A DNA stretch of 5,301 nucleotides, taken from the NCBI GenBank assembly GCA_944333375.1, contig CALVKX010000146.1, forward strand, positions 1-5,301. Direction: 5' to 3'. Both the position numbers and the translations under genes were made by a program. The notes under the pieces are model-generated. The model saw only the letters and a program-made list of their open reading frames with translations, had not been told where the DNA came from and did not search any database. Below are positions 5,024 to 5,301 of this stretch, in pieces; position 1 is the first letter of the stretch; every line of letters starts with the position of its first letter. The DNA is from an uncultured Eubacteriales bacterium (GTDB lineage Bacteria > Bacillota_A > Clostridia > Christensenellales > Aristaeellaceae).

Positions 5024-5301
5024 GCGCGCCCCCGCTTCCATTGCAGGAACTCCTCGAAGGTGCCCTCGCGGTCCAGGCAGCCGCCCTGGCCGAGGGGGAA
5101 CTCGATGATGCGGTTGGCGATCTCGTCGATGAACTGATGGTCGTGGGAGGCGAAGAACAGGTTGCCCGGATAGGCCTGGAGCCCGTTGGACAGCGCCGTG
5201 ATGCTCTCCAGGTCCAGATGATCCGTGGGCTGGTCCAAAAGCAGGGCGTTGGCCTTGCTCATCATCAGGCGGCTGAGCATGCAGCGCACCTTCTCGCCGC
5301 C
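5020..5301 (-). CDS. ABC-F family ATPase, C-terminal fragment (edge-truncated)
   Basis: Only the last 93 codons are in the window; the gene continues beyond 5301. The fragment is the end of the second nucleotide-binding domain. It opens inside the ABC signature (GGEK, 1-4) and has Walker B plus D-loop LLLDQPTDHLDLES (20-33). The H-loop SHDHQFID is at 52-59, followed by ANRIIEF and the closing GTFEEFLQ. The absence of membrane segments and the DxPTxHLDLES pattern mark it as ABC-F, soluble proteins that act on ribosomes. SHDHQF and the ITALSNGL segment resemble the YkpA/YbiT branch, but that sub-assignment is tentative. The usual catalytic glutamate after Walker B (DEPT) is glutamine here (residue 24). 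The stop overlaps the DUF1653 start. Nothing in the fragment indicates antibiotic resistance rather than a housekeeping translation role. Confidence 0.92.
   Translation of the reverse strand, partial: GGEKVRCMLSRLMMSKANALLLDQPTDHLDLESITALSNGLQAYPGNLFFASHDHQFIDEIANRIIEFPLGQGGCLDREGTFEEFLQWKRGRA

Noticed and set aside
1..5301. Mobile element, CRISPR array, toxin-antitoxin or phage defence genes
   Set aside because: No transposase, terminal inverted repeats, regularly spaced repeat array or defence domain could be found on either strand.

Overview
The window reads as a GC-rich chromosome segment of a Gram-positive anaerobe, most likely a high-GC member of the Clostridia (Bacillota). This is inferred from the families present (a GntP permease with a glycerate kinase, a MarR-MATE pair in the MepR/MepA style, DUF1653, and an ABC-F protein with the SHDHQF signature), from strong purine-rich ribosome binding sites and from consensus sigma-A promoters. 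The species cannot be named from this alone.

Layout. Positions 1-135 (+) hold no convincing gene but contain nested inverted repeats that look like the 3' part of a structured RNA, followed by a strong + strand terminator (141-177). On the minus strand, 2762 down to 189 is a two-gene unit: a GntP-family carboxylate permease, then a class II (MOFRL-type) glycerate 2-kinase, separated by a short gap with a 9-bp hairpin. Together they would import glycerate, or a related sugar acid, and phosphorylate it to 2-phosphoglycerate. The permease is unusual: homology to the family begins inside the first helix region and an in-frame stop lies eight codons before the first usable ATG, so the usual first membrane helix is missing.

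An AT-rich divergent control region (about 2820-2980) separates the two halves. The minus promoter (TTGCAC-17-TACAAT, extended -10) overlaps one of two direct 15-bp repeats spaced exactly 30 bp apart. The plus promoter is a perfect TTGACA-17-TATAAT, with one 14-bp palindrome filling its spacer and a second copy near the start site. These palindromes are very likely operators of the MarR-family repressor encoded next (2981-3442). Its stop codon overlaps (ATGA) the start of a MATE multidrug exporter (3439-4767). The arrangement is a self-regulated efflux operon like mepRA.

The right end is convergent. A minus-strand terminator (4766-4793) ends a DUF1653 gene (4802-5023). That gene's start overlaps (ATGA) the stop of an ABC-F ATPase, of which only the C-terminal 93 codons are in the window.

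Most of the window is ordinary metabolism and efflux. The parts worth a second look are the two operator architectures in the divergent region, the missing helix of the permease, and the unidentified structured RNA at the left edge.
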